Translations under genes and position numbers: made by a program
In this document: positions 45,097 through 53,432 of the stretch, piece after piece
Layout: each line of letters begins with the position of its first letter
Position numbering within the stretch: the stretch's first letter is position 1
NCBI RefSeq assembly: GCF_009498275.1
Contig: NZ_CP045643.1
Coordinates: 682,001-746,000 of the forward strand
Origin: Streptomyces fagopyri
Lineage (GTDB): Bacteria; Actinomycetota; Actinomycetes; Streptomycetales; Streptomycetaceae
Direction: 5' to 3'
Length of the DNA stretch: 64,000 bases
Notes under the pieces: generated by a model
The model's database searches: none
What the model saw: the letters and a program-made list of their open reading frames with translations, nothing else
Told to the model about the DNA's origin: nothing

Positions 45097-45636
45097 TCAG
45101 CCGGGGAACCGGCCGCAGAGCCAGTTGCCCGGCTCCGTCGGGTCGTCGCTGGTCCAGAACTGGTGCCAGAGAGACGCGAAGTCCTCGCGGCCGAGGTGGC
45201 CGTCGCCGTTCGGGTCGAGCAGCTCGAAGACACCGGTCATGTCCACGGGCTGCCCGTTCCAGGTCTCCACGAGCCTGCGGTGTTCCTCCGGGGAGATACG
45301 GCCGTCACCGTTGGCGTCCACGGCGTCGAACACCGTGTCGGCGGTCGCGGCGACGGCCTCGGCCATGGTGGGCAACCGGTCGACGAGGGTGAGCAGTTCG
45401 CCCAAGTCGACCGTGCCGTCCCCGTTGGCGTCGCCGGCCTCCAGGAGCGCGTCCCACCAGGCCATCAGCAACGTCTCGACCCGTGCGCGGAGTTGTGTCC
45501 CCGGCCCCACCGCGGGGAGCCGGCTCCAGCGGGCGACGAGCGCAGTGAAGTCGTCCTCGCGCAGGTAGCCGTCACCGTCCGCGTCGAACGCGGCGAACAT
45601 CCCCTTGAGCTTGCGCTCCTGAAACGTGCTGGCCAC
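45097..45636 (-). CDS. EF-hand calcium-binding protein (calerythrin-like)
   Basis: 179 residues with four canonical 12-residue EF-hand loops: DADGDGYLREDD, DANGDGTVDLGE, DANGDGRISPEE and DPNGDGHLGRED. All have acidic residues at positions 1, 3 and 12 or near equivalents. The all-helical layout matches the calerythrin/sarcoplasmic type. It is cytoplasmic, with no signal peptide. GTG 45636 follows GAGGGAGG. Probably a calcium buffer or sensor; partner unknown. Confidence 0.9.
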   Translation of the reverse strand: MASTFQERKLKGMFAAFDADGDGYLREDDFTALVARWSRLPAVGPGTQLRARVETLLMAWWDALLEAGDANGDGTVDLGELLTLVDRLPTMAEAVAATADTVFDAVDANGDGRISPEEHRRLVETWNGQPVDMTGVFELLDPNGDGHLGREDFASLWHQFWTSDDPTEPGNWLCGRFPG

Positions 45637-45861
45637 GAGCGGCCTCCCTCGACGCCGAACCGAACCACGAACCGCAGAGCGCGACTGCCGGACGCGTGCC
45701 GTCCCGTTCGCGGTCGCCACGAGCAGCGTAGGCCGGGACGGGCCTCCGGCCCCACGGGCACATCTGGGCGAACGGTCACCCGTCGGGCGGGGTGACCGTC
45801 CGGGCCGCGGCCCACTCCACACGCGTTCCGGCCTCGCGGCAGAACGTGGTCGCCGCCCTCC

Positions 45862-46233
45862 TCACTCCCCTTCTCCCTCCTCCGCCCGCTCTCGCTCCGC
45901 CGCCTCGGCGAGGTGCTTGATGGTGGCCAGTCGCCGGTCCCAGTCGGCCGCGAGCGCCGCCATCCAGCGGGCCGTGGAGTTCAGTGCCGCGGGCCGCACC
46001 GCGTAGCGCACCTCGCGTCCGACCCGGCCGCCGGTGACCAGTCCGGCGGCGTCCAGGACGGACAGATGCTTGACCACCGCCTGCCGTGAGACGGGAAGCC
46101 CTTCGGCGAGCGTCGTCGCGGTGGCCTCGCCCCGCGCGGCGAGCAGTTCGAGGAGGTGGCGTCGCGTCGGGTCGGCGAGCGCGACCAGGACGCTGTCGAC
46201 GACCTCGGCGGCGCCAGGACGTTCTTCCGTCAC
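45862..46233 (-). CDS. ArsR-family regulator
   Basis: 123 residues, a winged helix-turn-helix: VALADPTRRHLLELLAARGEATATTLAEGLPVSRQAVVKHLSVLDAAGLVTGGRVGREVRYAV. No metal-binding CxC is seen, so it fits the subgroup paired with SRPBCC proteins. The GTG start overlaps the SRPBCC stop by four bases (46230-46233), giving translational coupling. Confidence 0.85.
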   Translation of the reverse strand: MTEERPGAAEVVDSVLVALADPTRRHLLELLAARGEATATTLAEGLPVSRQAVVKHLSVLDAAGLVTGGRVGREVRYAVRPAALNSTARWMAALAADWDRRLATIKHLAEAAERERAEEGEGE

Positions 46234-46676
46234 GTGGAGGGCTGTTCGGCACGCGTCTTGAGCGCGCCGAGTTCCAGGGGCCAGCCTTCGCCGTGGTCCT
46301 TCAGGTTCTGACCGCGCAGTTCCTCCGACCCCGCCAGCTCCGCGAACCCGCTCTCCACGACACGCAGCCGTGTGCCGTCGCCCTCCTGACTCAACGTGAA
46401 CTCCACGAGGGTGCTGTTGTCCTCGCGCAGTTCCTCCCCGGGGAACGCGCTGGTCCAGCGGTACGCCAGGTACGTCGGCGGCTCGACCTTCTCCACACGT
46501 ACCGGGAAGTCGCCGTGTTCGGCGTTCTTCGCGATCATCGACGCCCCCTCTTCGGCCACGGTGCCGGGAAGGCTCGCCTTGTCGGCCACCCAGAACCCGG
46601 GTTGGGCCACCAGCGCCCAGACCCGCTCCAGGGGTGCCGCGATCAGGGTCTCGCGTTCGATGCGGTCCTCGCTCAT
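46230..46676 (-). CDS. SRPBCC (AHSA1-like) domain protein
   Basis: 148 residues starting MSEDRIERETLIAAPLERVWALVAQPGFWV, with the AHSA1-type ending FAELAGSEELRGQNLKDHGEGWPLELGALK. The START-like fold binds hydrophobic ligands. It is upstream of and coupled to an ArsR regulator, a pairing common in actinobacteria. The region just before the start holds the repeated words TTGGGTGCAACTCC and GGGTTGCAC, a possible operator. Confidence 0.82.
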   Translation of the reverse strand: MSEDRIERETLIAAPLERVWALVAQPGFWVADKASLPGTVAEEGASMIAKNAEHGDFPVRVEKVEPPTYLAYRWTSAFPGEELREDNSTLVEFTLSQEGDGTRLRVVESGFAELAGSEELRGQNLKDHGEGWPLELGALKTRAEQPST

Positions 46677-46875
46677 GAGATGACTCCGTCCATGCAGACC
46701 ATTGGGTGCAACTCCAGGGTTGCACATCAGCCCCTCAGGAGCAACCTGGAGGTTGCACCCGAAGATGCCGTTCAGAGATGCGATTCCGAGTGCCGTTCGG
46801 GGGCGCCGTTCACAGGGGGCCGCCGACACCCCGGACGACCCGGAGCTCCGGACTTCCACCCCGGCCTGGCTTCGC

Positions 46876-46893
46876 AGGTACCTGATAGGTACC
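46876..46893 (+). promoter_or_regulatory. Probable toxin-antitoxin operator
   Basis: AGGTACCT (46876-46883) and AGGTACC (46887-46893) are two palindromic half-elements separated by GAT. They end at the antitoxin ATG, as expected for autoregulation by a ribbon-helix-helix dimer and for a leaderless transcript. Confidence 0.5.
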
Positions 46894-47142
46894 ATGCTTG
46901 CCATGCCATCACTGAATGTGACGTTCACGGACGAGGAAATGGAAGGTGTGCGCGCGGCCGCCTCGGCGGAGGGCAAGAGCCTGAAGCAGTACATGCACGA
47001 TCTCGGCGTCCGCGAGATGCACCGCAAGCGGTTCGTCGCCGGAGCCACCTCGTGGGCGGACAAGCTGCACGCCGAGTTCGACGAGGCGTTCCCCGACGAG
47101 GTCCCACCCTCGCAGCGTGGCGACGGGGTCGCCGCGGCCTGA
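46894..47142 (+). CDS. Ribbon-helix-helix-type antitoxin
   Basis: 82 residues. The N-terminal strand PSLNVTFTDEEMEGVR, the following helices and KSLKQYMHDLGVREMHRK fit an RHH/MetJ-Arc fold. The C-terminal tail (ADKLHAEFDEAFPDEVPPS) is acidic and would wrap the toxin. ATG 46894 is used; ATG 46903 is possible. The stop overlaps the toxin ATG. Confidence 0.65.
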   Translation: MLAMPSLNVTFTDEEMEGVRAAASAEGKSLKQYMHDLGVREMHRKRFVAGATSWADKLHAEFDEAFPDEVPPSQRGDGVAAA

Positions 47143-47525
47143 TGAGCGAGATCCTGTACATCGATGTCTCCTGGCTCCTGGACGTCCAGGAGGCCGCCCT
47201 CGGAACCGACGACGTGTCGGTCACCGACTACTCGGCGCTGGTCGCGGCCGTCGCGCGGCACAAGACACGCATGCCGACCCTCCAGACGTCCAATCCCGAC
47301 ACGGCGTGGCGCGCGGCAGCGCTCCTGCACACCGTCGTGCGGCTCGAGCCGCTGCCCCACCGCAACAGCCTCTTCGCCGCGTTCGTCGCCGCCCAGTACA
47401 TGGACCAGTCCGGGGAGGGCATCGATCCCCCCTACGGGAGCCTGTCCGACCTGATCAGAAAGGTCCGGGAGACCCGCCTGCCGATCTACGCCGTCGCGGA
47501 CGTCCTGCGGTCCTGGAGGATCTGA
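47142..47525 (+). CDS. Fic/Doc-like toxin component
   Basis: 127 residues. The block RLEPLPHRNSLFAAFVAAQYM aligns with the Fic motif region (HPFxxGN) but is shortened to PHRN. Proteins like this are annotated in Streptomyces as the toxin of fic-family toxin-antitoxin systems. Doc-type enzymes modify EF-Tu by phosphorylation. The motif is so reduced that activity is uncertain. It overlaps the antitoxin gene, which supports a module. Confidence 0.6.
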   Translation: MSEILYIDVSWLLDVQEAALGTDDVSVTDYSALVAAVARHKTRMPTLQTSNPDTAWRAAALLHTVVRLEPLPHRNSLFAAFVAAQYMDQSGEGIDPPYGSLSDLIRKVRETRLPIYAVADVLRSWRI

Positions 47526-47580
47526 CGCCGTCCCTACCGAGGTCCGCGGTCCACACCTTCGCTCCCCGAACCGGTGGAGC

Positions 47581-48297
47581 TCAGTAGAAGTCGTCTCGCT
47601 GATGCGGGGGATTGACGCTGTCGCGACGCTGCCGCAACAAGCCCGCCGCGCTGTTCGCCGATATCTCCCGCAGGTGCGCCTGACTCTGCAGCATCATCAT
47701 CGACCCCAGCGAGTGACGCACGGTCATCGGGTTGTCCACGCAGGCCTGGTACAGCGCGGCGGCGCGCTGGGCGTCCTGGTAGAGGGTGCGGTAGACCTCG
47801 GCGGCACGGTACTGGCCGTAGGGGTGGTTGCGTGCGGCGGCCGCCAGGAAGTACTCCAGGGCGTGCTCCGCGGGGGTGCGGGCGACGGGCAGCAGCCGCT
47901 CCAGGTAGAGGTCGCCCAGCGCCAGCATCGCCTCGGGTTCGCCCAGTTCGGCCGAGGAGCGGTACCAGCGGGCCGCCTCGTCGAACGACTGGGGCACACC
48001 CGCCTGGGGGCAGCCCTGGTGGTACAGCGAGGCGAGGTAGTAGGCCGCCCGCGGTGAACCGGTGCTCTGCCGCAGCCGTGGCAGCGCGCTCGCGTAATGC
48101 CCCCGCACGTAGTCGATGTGCCCCAGGAGCTCGACGGCGGCGCCGTGACCGTTGGCCGCCGCGGTTTCCAGGAAGGCGGTGGCCGCGTCGCGGTGCTCCG
48201 CGCTGTCCCAGCAGTGCAGGCCGATCCGGTAGTACTCCTCGGCGCTGGTCGGCTCGTGTCCGTCCACGGTGAAGTTGGTCCCCTGCCACTGCACCAC
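47581..48297 (-). CDS. Sel1/TPR-repeat protein
   Basis: 238 residues of helical repeats of the Sel1 type: AEEYYRIGLHCWDSAEHRDAATAFLETAA, SPRAAYYLASLYHQG, FDEAARWYRSSAELGEPEAMLALGDLYLE and AEHALEYFLAAAARNHPYGQYRAAEVY. No signal peptide. Such proteins act as interaction scaffolds. It converges with the toxin gene. Function unknown. Confidence 0.78.
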   Translation of the reverse strand: MVQWQGTNFTVDGHEPTSAEEYYRIGLHCWDSAEHRDAATAFLETAAANGHGAAVELLGHIDYVRGHYASALPRLRQSTGSPRAAYYLASLYHQGCPQAGVPQSFDEAARWYRSSAELGEPEAMLALGDLYLERLLPVARTPAEHALEYFLAAAARNHPYGQYRAAEVYRTLYQDAQRAAALYQACVDNPMTVRHSLGSMMMLQSQAHLREISANSAAGLLRQRRDSVNPPHQRDDFY

Positions 48298-48480
48298 GTC
48301 GCTGCCTCTCTCGTCCTGACCTGCCTCGGCGGGCGCCTACCGCCATTGTGCCGCAGCCTCGCAAGGCCACCGGGCCGGTGGCGGCGGCAATCGGCCATGG
48401 CCCCCGCCCCCGCCCCGCCCCTACTGGGACTACGGCCAGTGCCGCGGCTGTGGCCACGGCGCGGGTGGCGCTCGTCCGTG

Positions 48481-49734
48481 TCAGAGCCGGACGACGACCA
48501 CGACCGTGTCGTCGGTGGCCGCGCTCAGCGTGGTCAGCTCCTCCGCCAGGTCCTCGGCGTCGTCCTTGTGGTGGCGGGCGAGGTGGTCGGCGAGGCGCTG
48601 GAGACCCTCGTCGATGTCCTCGCGGCGCCGCTCGATCAGCCCGTCGCTGTAGAGGACGAGTGCGGCGCCGTCGGCGTAGCCGGTCGTGGCCTGCGGACGG
48701 GGCCGGTGCACGGGGCCGGCCCCCAGCGGGGGATCCGTTGCCCGGTCCAGGAACTGCACCGTGCCGTCCGGGTGGGCCAGGGCCGGCGGCGGGTGACCGG
48801 CACTGCTGTAGGTGATGCGGTGGCCGTCCTCGTCGATGACGGTCTGCACGGCGGTGCTGGCGAGAGCGCCGTCGACGGAACGCGTGTACATGTCGAGCCC
48901 GTCGAGTGCGGTGGCGGGCCCCTCGACGACGCGGATGGCCGCGCTCAGGGCACTGCGCAGCTGGCCCATGATCCCGGCCGCCGCCAGCCCGTGTCCCACG
49001 ACATCACCGACCGCGACGGCGGCGGCCCCGTCGGCGAGCTGTGTCACCTCGTACCAGTCTCCGCAGACATTGAGGGTGTCCTCGGCGGGCCGGTAACGCA
49101 CCGCCGCCTGAAGGTGGTCGAGGCACTCGGGCGCGGGCAGCATCGCGTCCTGAAGCGCGAGGGCGACCTGCCGTTCGCGCGCGTTGGCCTGCCGCAGCCG
49201 TTCGTTGACCTGCTGCAACTCGCGTGATCGCGCGTACAGCTCGAACTGCGTCCGCAGGCGCCGCTTGTCGGATTCCGGACCGCACGCGCGCACGACCTCG
49301 GTGATCTCTTCCAGACGGTGCACGACGAGCACGACGTTTCCGTCGGAGTCGAGGACGGGGGCGTTGATCGGGCTCCAGTAACGCTCTTCGAACACCCCGG
49401 GCCGCCCCGGCTCCTCCACGTCGTGGCGCATCGGGCCCGCGACGTCCTGGACGCGGGTCTCCAGAACCCGTCGAAGCGACGCGTGGAGATCGTCCGGACC
49501 CTCCGGGTCCTTGGGGAAGGCGTCGAACACGAACCGGTCGACGAGTTGCTGTCGTGGCCGCCCGACCAGGTCCTGGTAGGACGTGTTCGCGTCCACGATG
49601 ACAAGATCGGGCGTGAGCACCAGCATCGCGCTGGGTGACGCGTCGAAGATGCCCTGGTAATCGATCTCCGGATCCTTCACGGCGCATCCCACACACAGGG
49701 GCAGTGGTTCAGGTTTTCGGTTTCTCTGCTTCAT
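48481..49734 (-). CDS. PAS-SpoIIE protein phosphatase
   Basis: 417 residues. A PAS domain (about 25-150: IFDASPSAMLVLTPDLVIVDANTSYQDLVGRP), a coiled-coil-like linker (ELYARSRELQQVNERLRQANARERQ) and a PPM-type SpoIIE phosphatase domain. Metal-site motifs GDWYEV, VGDVVGHG, LYSDGLIERR and ATDDTVVVV are present. The family dephosphorylates anti-anti-sigma proteins and so frees sigma factors under stress. The ATG start has only a weak ribosome site. It lacks the kinase domain found in its neighbour. Confidence 0.88.
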   Translation of the reverse strand: MKQRNRKPEPLPLCVGCAVKDPEIDYQGIFDASPSAMLVLTPDLVIVDANTSYQDLVGRPRQQLVDRFVFDAFPKDPEGPDDLHASLRRVLETRVQDVAGPMRHDVEEPGRPGVFEERYWSPINAPVLDSDGNVVLVVHRLEEITEVVRACGPESDKRRLRTQFELYARSRELQQVNERLRQANARERQVALALQDAMLPAPECLDHLQAAVRYRPAEDTLNVCGDWYEVTQLADGAAAVAVGDVVGHGLAAAGIMGQLRSALSAAIRVVEGPATALDGLDMYTRSVDGALASTAVQTVIDEDGHRITYSSAGHPPPALAHPDGTVQFLDRATDPPLGAGPVHRPRPQATTGYADGAALVLYSDGLIERRREDIDEGLQRLADHLARHHKDDAEDLAEELTTLSAATDDTVVVVVRL

Positions 49735-49861
49735 GTTAGGCGTTCGGCCACCGAACCACGAGCGGCCGCGCAGGGCCGCGAACGGCCACGAGCGGCCACG
49801 AACGCGGGCCTTCGCCGTGATCGTGGCCGCTCGATGTGACCGGTCACGGAACGCTCCCCGG

Positions 49862-52411
49862 TCATTCCTGTCGGTCGACACGTGTGCCGGACACCCGCGA
49901 CGGCGAGGCGGGCACCGGTTGCTCCCCCGGTACGGGCGCCCCGCCACGCACCGGTACGTGTGAGGGCGGTGAGGCCAGGTCCTCCTCGGCCCAGACCACC
50001 TTGCCGCCCGCCACCGAGCGGGAACCCCATCTGCGCGACAACTGGGCGACCAGGAGGAGGCCGCGGCCGTTCTCGTCGGCGGAGCCCGTACGGCGCAGAC
50101 GCGGGGAACAGACGCTCGCATCGGTCACTTCGCAGGTCAGGACCTGGTGCTGGATCAGACGCAGACCGACCGGGCCGGTGGCGTGGCGAACGGCGTTGGT
50201 GACCAGTTCGCTGACGATCAGCTTCGTCGAGTCCTCCAGACGTTCCAGGCCCCATGCGGTCAGCTGACGGGCCGCCAGGTGCCGTGCGCTGCGGACGGAA
50301 CTCTGGTCACAGGGCAGGGTCCAGGAGGCGACCCGGGTCGGGCTGAGCGAGCGGGTCCTGACGAGGAGCAGGGTGACGTCGTCCGACGGGGCCTGCCCGG
50401 GCAGGGTTTCCGTCGCGCGGGCGCAGAGATCCTCCAGGGACTGACCCTGCTGGGAGAGGGCGGCGCCGAGGTGCCCGATCCCCACGTCGATGTCCTGGTC
50501 GCGGGTCTCGACCAGGCCGTCCGTGTACAGCGCGAGGAGACTCCCCTCGGGCAGTTCCACCTCCACGGACTCGAAGGGGACGCCCAGCCCGGTACCGAGG
50601 GGGGTTCCACTGGGAAGGTCGGGGAAGGTGACCGTGCCCCGCGGGTCGATGATCACCGGCGGGGGATGCCCGGCCCGTGCCATGGCGCACCGGCGGGTCA
50701 CCGGGTCGTAGACGGCGTAGAGGCAGGTGGCACCCACCACCGCGGGCGGCTGGTCCGAGGCGTCGGCGTCCTCCTCGGCCAGTCGCTGGACCGTGTCGTC
50801 GAGGTGGGTCAGCAGTTCGCCGGGCGGCAGCTCCATATCGGCGAGCGTGTGGACGGCGGTGCGCAGACGGCCCATGTTCGCGGCCGCGTTGATGCCGTGT
50901 CCGACGACGTCGCCGACGACGAGGGCCACCCGGGCGCCGGACAAGGGGATCACATCGAACCAGTCGCCCCCGACACCGTTCTCCATGTCCGCGGGCAGAT
51001 AGCGCGAGGCCGTCTCGACCGCCGTGCCACCCCTCAACCGGTGGGGAAGCAGGGTGCGTTGGAGCGCGAGTGCCGCGGTGTGCTCGCGGGCGTACTGGCG
51101 CGCGTTGTCCAGTGACAGCGCGGCGCGGCCGACGAGTTCCTCGGCCAGGAGCAGATCGACCTCCTGGAACGGCCCGGGGTCCTCGGTCCGGATGAACAGC
51201 ACCACCCCCAGCAGGGCGTGCCGTGCGCGGATGGGCACCACCATCAGGGAGTGCATACCGTTCTCGTGGATCTTCCGCGCCCGTGCGGGGTCCTCGTCGA
51301 CCCACGTGCCCGGCGTGCTGTCCAGGAACGGTTCCAGATGGGACCTGCCGGTGCGCAGGACATCCATGAAGGGTGAGGCGGGCCGCACCACGACCGGTTC
51401 ACCGCGCGCCCAGGGGGATTCCGGCACCCCCTGGTGGATCGAGGCCAGTCCGGCACGCCGGAAGACGAGGCGTTCGCCCGACGAGCCGATGTGCACCGGC
51501 GGTCCTTCACCGAAGGGGACCGACTGCTCCAGGTCGACGGCGACGTAGTCGGCCAGCAGCGGTACGGCGATGTCGGCCAGTTCCTGGCTGGTCCGCATCA
51601 CGTCCAGGGTGTGGCCGAGGCGCGTACCGGCCTCGCCGAGGATGGTGAGGCGCTCGCGCGAGCGGCGGCTCTCGGTGACGTCGATGCTGATGACGCACAC
51701 GCCCAGCACCTGGGCGTCGGCGTCCTGGAGACAGAAGACCGAAACCGCGAACGAGTGCTGTTCCCCGCCCGGATCCGCCGGCAGGCTCAGCCGGTACTCC
51801 CGGACCCTGGTGGTTCCGGTCCTCAGTACCTCCCGCATCATCGCCTCGAGCGCTTCGGCCTGGGCGCCGGGCAGCACCTCGGTGAACCGACGTCCGAGCC
51901 GCCGGTCGCGGGAGATGCCGTCGTGGCGCTCCATCGTGTCGTCCACCCAGGTGCACCGCAGTCCCGGGTCACGCACGACGACACCGATCGGGGTGTGGGC
52001 GAGAAGCGACTCCCGCACGGACTCGCTCATCGCGCCCCAGGACAGTCTGCCGATGTCGGTCAGGGACACGAGCCACCGGACCGCTCCGTCCAGCCCTCGC
52101 AACATCGAGATCCTCAGGCTGACGTCGATCACACCGCCGTCCTGGTGACACACCGCCGTACTCCCCGACCAGCCGTTCCGGGCACGGCACCGTTCGGCGA
52201 ACGCCGAGGTCGCCGGCGCCGTCCCGGAGGACGGCAGTACGAGCGCCGCGGACCGTCCCACCACGTCACCGGCGGAGTACCCGAGCAGCCGCTCCGCGGC
52301 CCGCGTCCATCCCACCACCGTCCCCTGGTCGTCGAGCATCGCGATCGCCGAGTCCGACCTCTCGATCGCGCTCGCGTGTTCCCCTTGCGTCACCGTGTCA
52401 GTGCTGGTCAT
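49862..52411 (-). CDS. PAS-PAS-GAF-SpoIIE-HATPase regulatory protein
   Basis: 849 residues. In order: PAS (about 15-115), PAS (about 135-250), GAF (about 270-440), SpoIIE phosphatase (about 460-690; GDWFDV, VGDVVGHG, LYTDGLVE, SDDVTLLL) and an RsbW-like anti-sigma kinase domain (about 700-810; ELVTNAVRHA, NGRGLLLV). One protein thus contains both the phosphatase and kinase arms of a partner-switching pathway controlling a sigma factor. ATG 52411 begins the first PAS domain; upstream codons are unrelated. Confidence 0.9.
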   Translation of the reverse strand: MTSTDTVTQGEHASAIERSDSAIAMLDDQGTVVGWTRAAERLLGYSAGDVVGRSAALVLPSSGTAPATSAFAERCRARNGWSGSTAVCHQDGGVIDVSLRISMLRGLDGAVRWLVSLTDIGRLSWGAMSESVRESLLAHTPIGVVVRDPGLRCTWVDDTMERHDGISRDRRLGRRFTEVLPGAQAEALEAMMREVLRTGTTRVREYRLSLPADPGGEQHSFAVSVFCLQDADAQVLGVCVISIDVTESRRSRERLTILGEAGTRLGHTLDVMRTSQELADIAVPLLADYVAVDLEQSVPFGEGPPVHIGSSGERLVFRRAGLASIHQGVPESPWARGEPVVVRPASPFMDVLRTGRSHLEPFLDSTPGTWVDEDPARARKIHENGMHSLMVVPIRARHALLGVVLFIRTEDPGPFQEVDLLLAEELVGRAALSLDNARQYAREHTAALALQRTLLPHRLRGGTAVETASRYLPADMENGVGGDWFDVIPLSGARVALVVGDVVGHGINAAANMGRLRTAVHTLADMELPPGELLTHLDDTVQRLAEEDADASDQPPAVVGATCLYAVYDPVTRRCAMARAGHPPPVIIDPRGTVTFPDLPSGTPLGTGLGVPFESVEVELPEGSLLALYTDGLVETRDQDIDVGIGHLGAALSQQGQSLEDLCARATETLPGQAPSDDVTLLLVRTRSLSPTRVASWTLPCDQSSVRSARHLAARQLTAWGLERLEDSTKLIVSELVTNAVRHATGPVGLRLIQHQVLTCEVTDASVCSPRLRRTGSADENGRGLLLVAQLSRRWGSRSVAGGKVVWAEEDLASPPSHVPVRGGAPVPGEQPVPASPSRVSGTRVDRQE

Positions 52412-52637
52412 CGCCCTGGTCCTCCGCTGGCCGTGGGGGCGGTACGGATGCGAGAGGCCGACGTGTCCACGCCGGACACGGCCTCGGCCACGACAAGCGG
52501 CCGGGCGGAACCACTCGCGCTCCATCTCCGCACTCGGATCCGGTCGCGGTCGGAGTCGTGCGACCGACCCGACCGCGCCTTTCAGGCAATTGACCGGAAG
52601 ATGAGGCGGTCTGTGACAAGAGGTGTGGAACGGCGCC

Positions 52638-53432
52638 TTATCCGTCAAAAGGGCGTGGCGGTATCGATCGGTTGTTCAGGTCCACGGACAGGAAGATGTC
52701 CTTCGCGACCGGATCGCGCAGCTCCTCGGCGAGCTGGCCGATGAGTCCGGCGGTGCGGGCGAGCAGCGCGAAGGCGCGCAGGAGTTCCAGGGGCAGGCCG
52801 AGATCCGCGAGCGCGGCCCCGCACACCCCGGCACCGTTGAGCGGCAGCGTGCGGCCCAACACCCGCGGGTGAACACGGCCGATGGCGGCGAAGAGGGAGA
52901 GATGCGGGCCGGACACCCCCTCCTCGTGGGCGATGTCGAAGAGCCGCGCCGTGCGGGGATCGCCCTGCTTGTGCACGTGATGGCCGAGCCCCGGAACCAG
53001 CCGGCCCGCCTCCCGCGCCGACCGCACCGCCGCCAGCGCGAGCACGTCCCATTCCGCGTCGTCGGCCGGATGACCGCCCTCCACACCGGCCAGGACGTCG
53101 TGCAGGAACCTGCCGCAGTCCTCGGTGACGCCCAGGAAGCGCGAACCGCCCCCCAGGAGACCGGCCGCGAGCGCTCCCTGGACGGAGTCCGGGGCGGAGA
53201 GGAAGGTCAGCCGCGCCGTGATGGCGGTCGGCGTGAACCCGTGATCGGCGAGTGCGGCCAGCACCGCTTCGAAGACCCGGATCTCACCCTTCGCCGGCCT
53301 GCGCTGCGTCGCGAGCCAGAACGCCAGTTCGCCGAAGCCGACCTCGCCCATGACCTCCTCGGCGAGGTCCCGCCCGAGCAGGGTGATCCGGTCGGGGGAA
53401 GAGGCGCCGAGGGCCGTCGGATAATCAGGCAT
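52638..53432 (-). CDS. Citryl-CoA-lyase-like protein (citrate synthase superfamily)
   Basis: 264 residues, the length of short citrate-synthase-fold lyases. Visible motifs: GEVGFGELAFWLATQRRP near the N-terminus, AGRLVPGLGHHVHKQGDPRTARLFDIA (with the active-site His region), PLNGAGVCGAALADLGLP and AGLIGQLAEEL. Such proteins cleave CoA thioesters of hydroxy-acids in a retro-Claisen/aldol manner, or the reverse. The ATG lies inside the end of the CoA-transferase gene (8-base overlap), so it is the last gene of the operon. It probably releases acetyl-CoA or a relative from the activated product. Confidence 0.82.
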   Translation of the reverse strand: MPDYPTALGASSPDRITLLGRDLAEEVMGEVGFGELAFWLATQRRPAKGEIRVFEAVLAALADHGFTPTAITARLTFLSAPDSVQGALAAGLLGGGSRFLGVTEDCGRFLHDVLAGVEGGHPADDAEWDVLALAAVRSAREAGRLVPGLGHHVHKQGDPRTARLFDIAHEEGVSGPHLSLFAAIGRVHPRVLGRTLPLNGAGVCGAALADLGLPLELLRAFALLARTAGLIGQLAEELRDPVAKDIFLSVDLNNRSIPPRPFDG

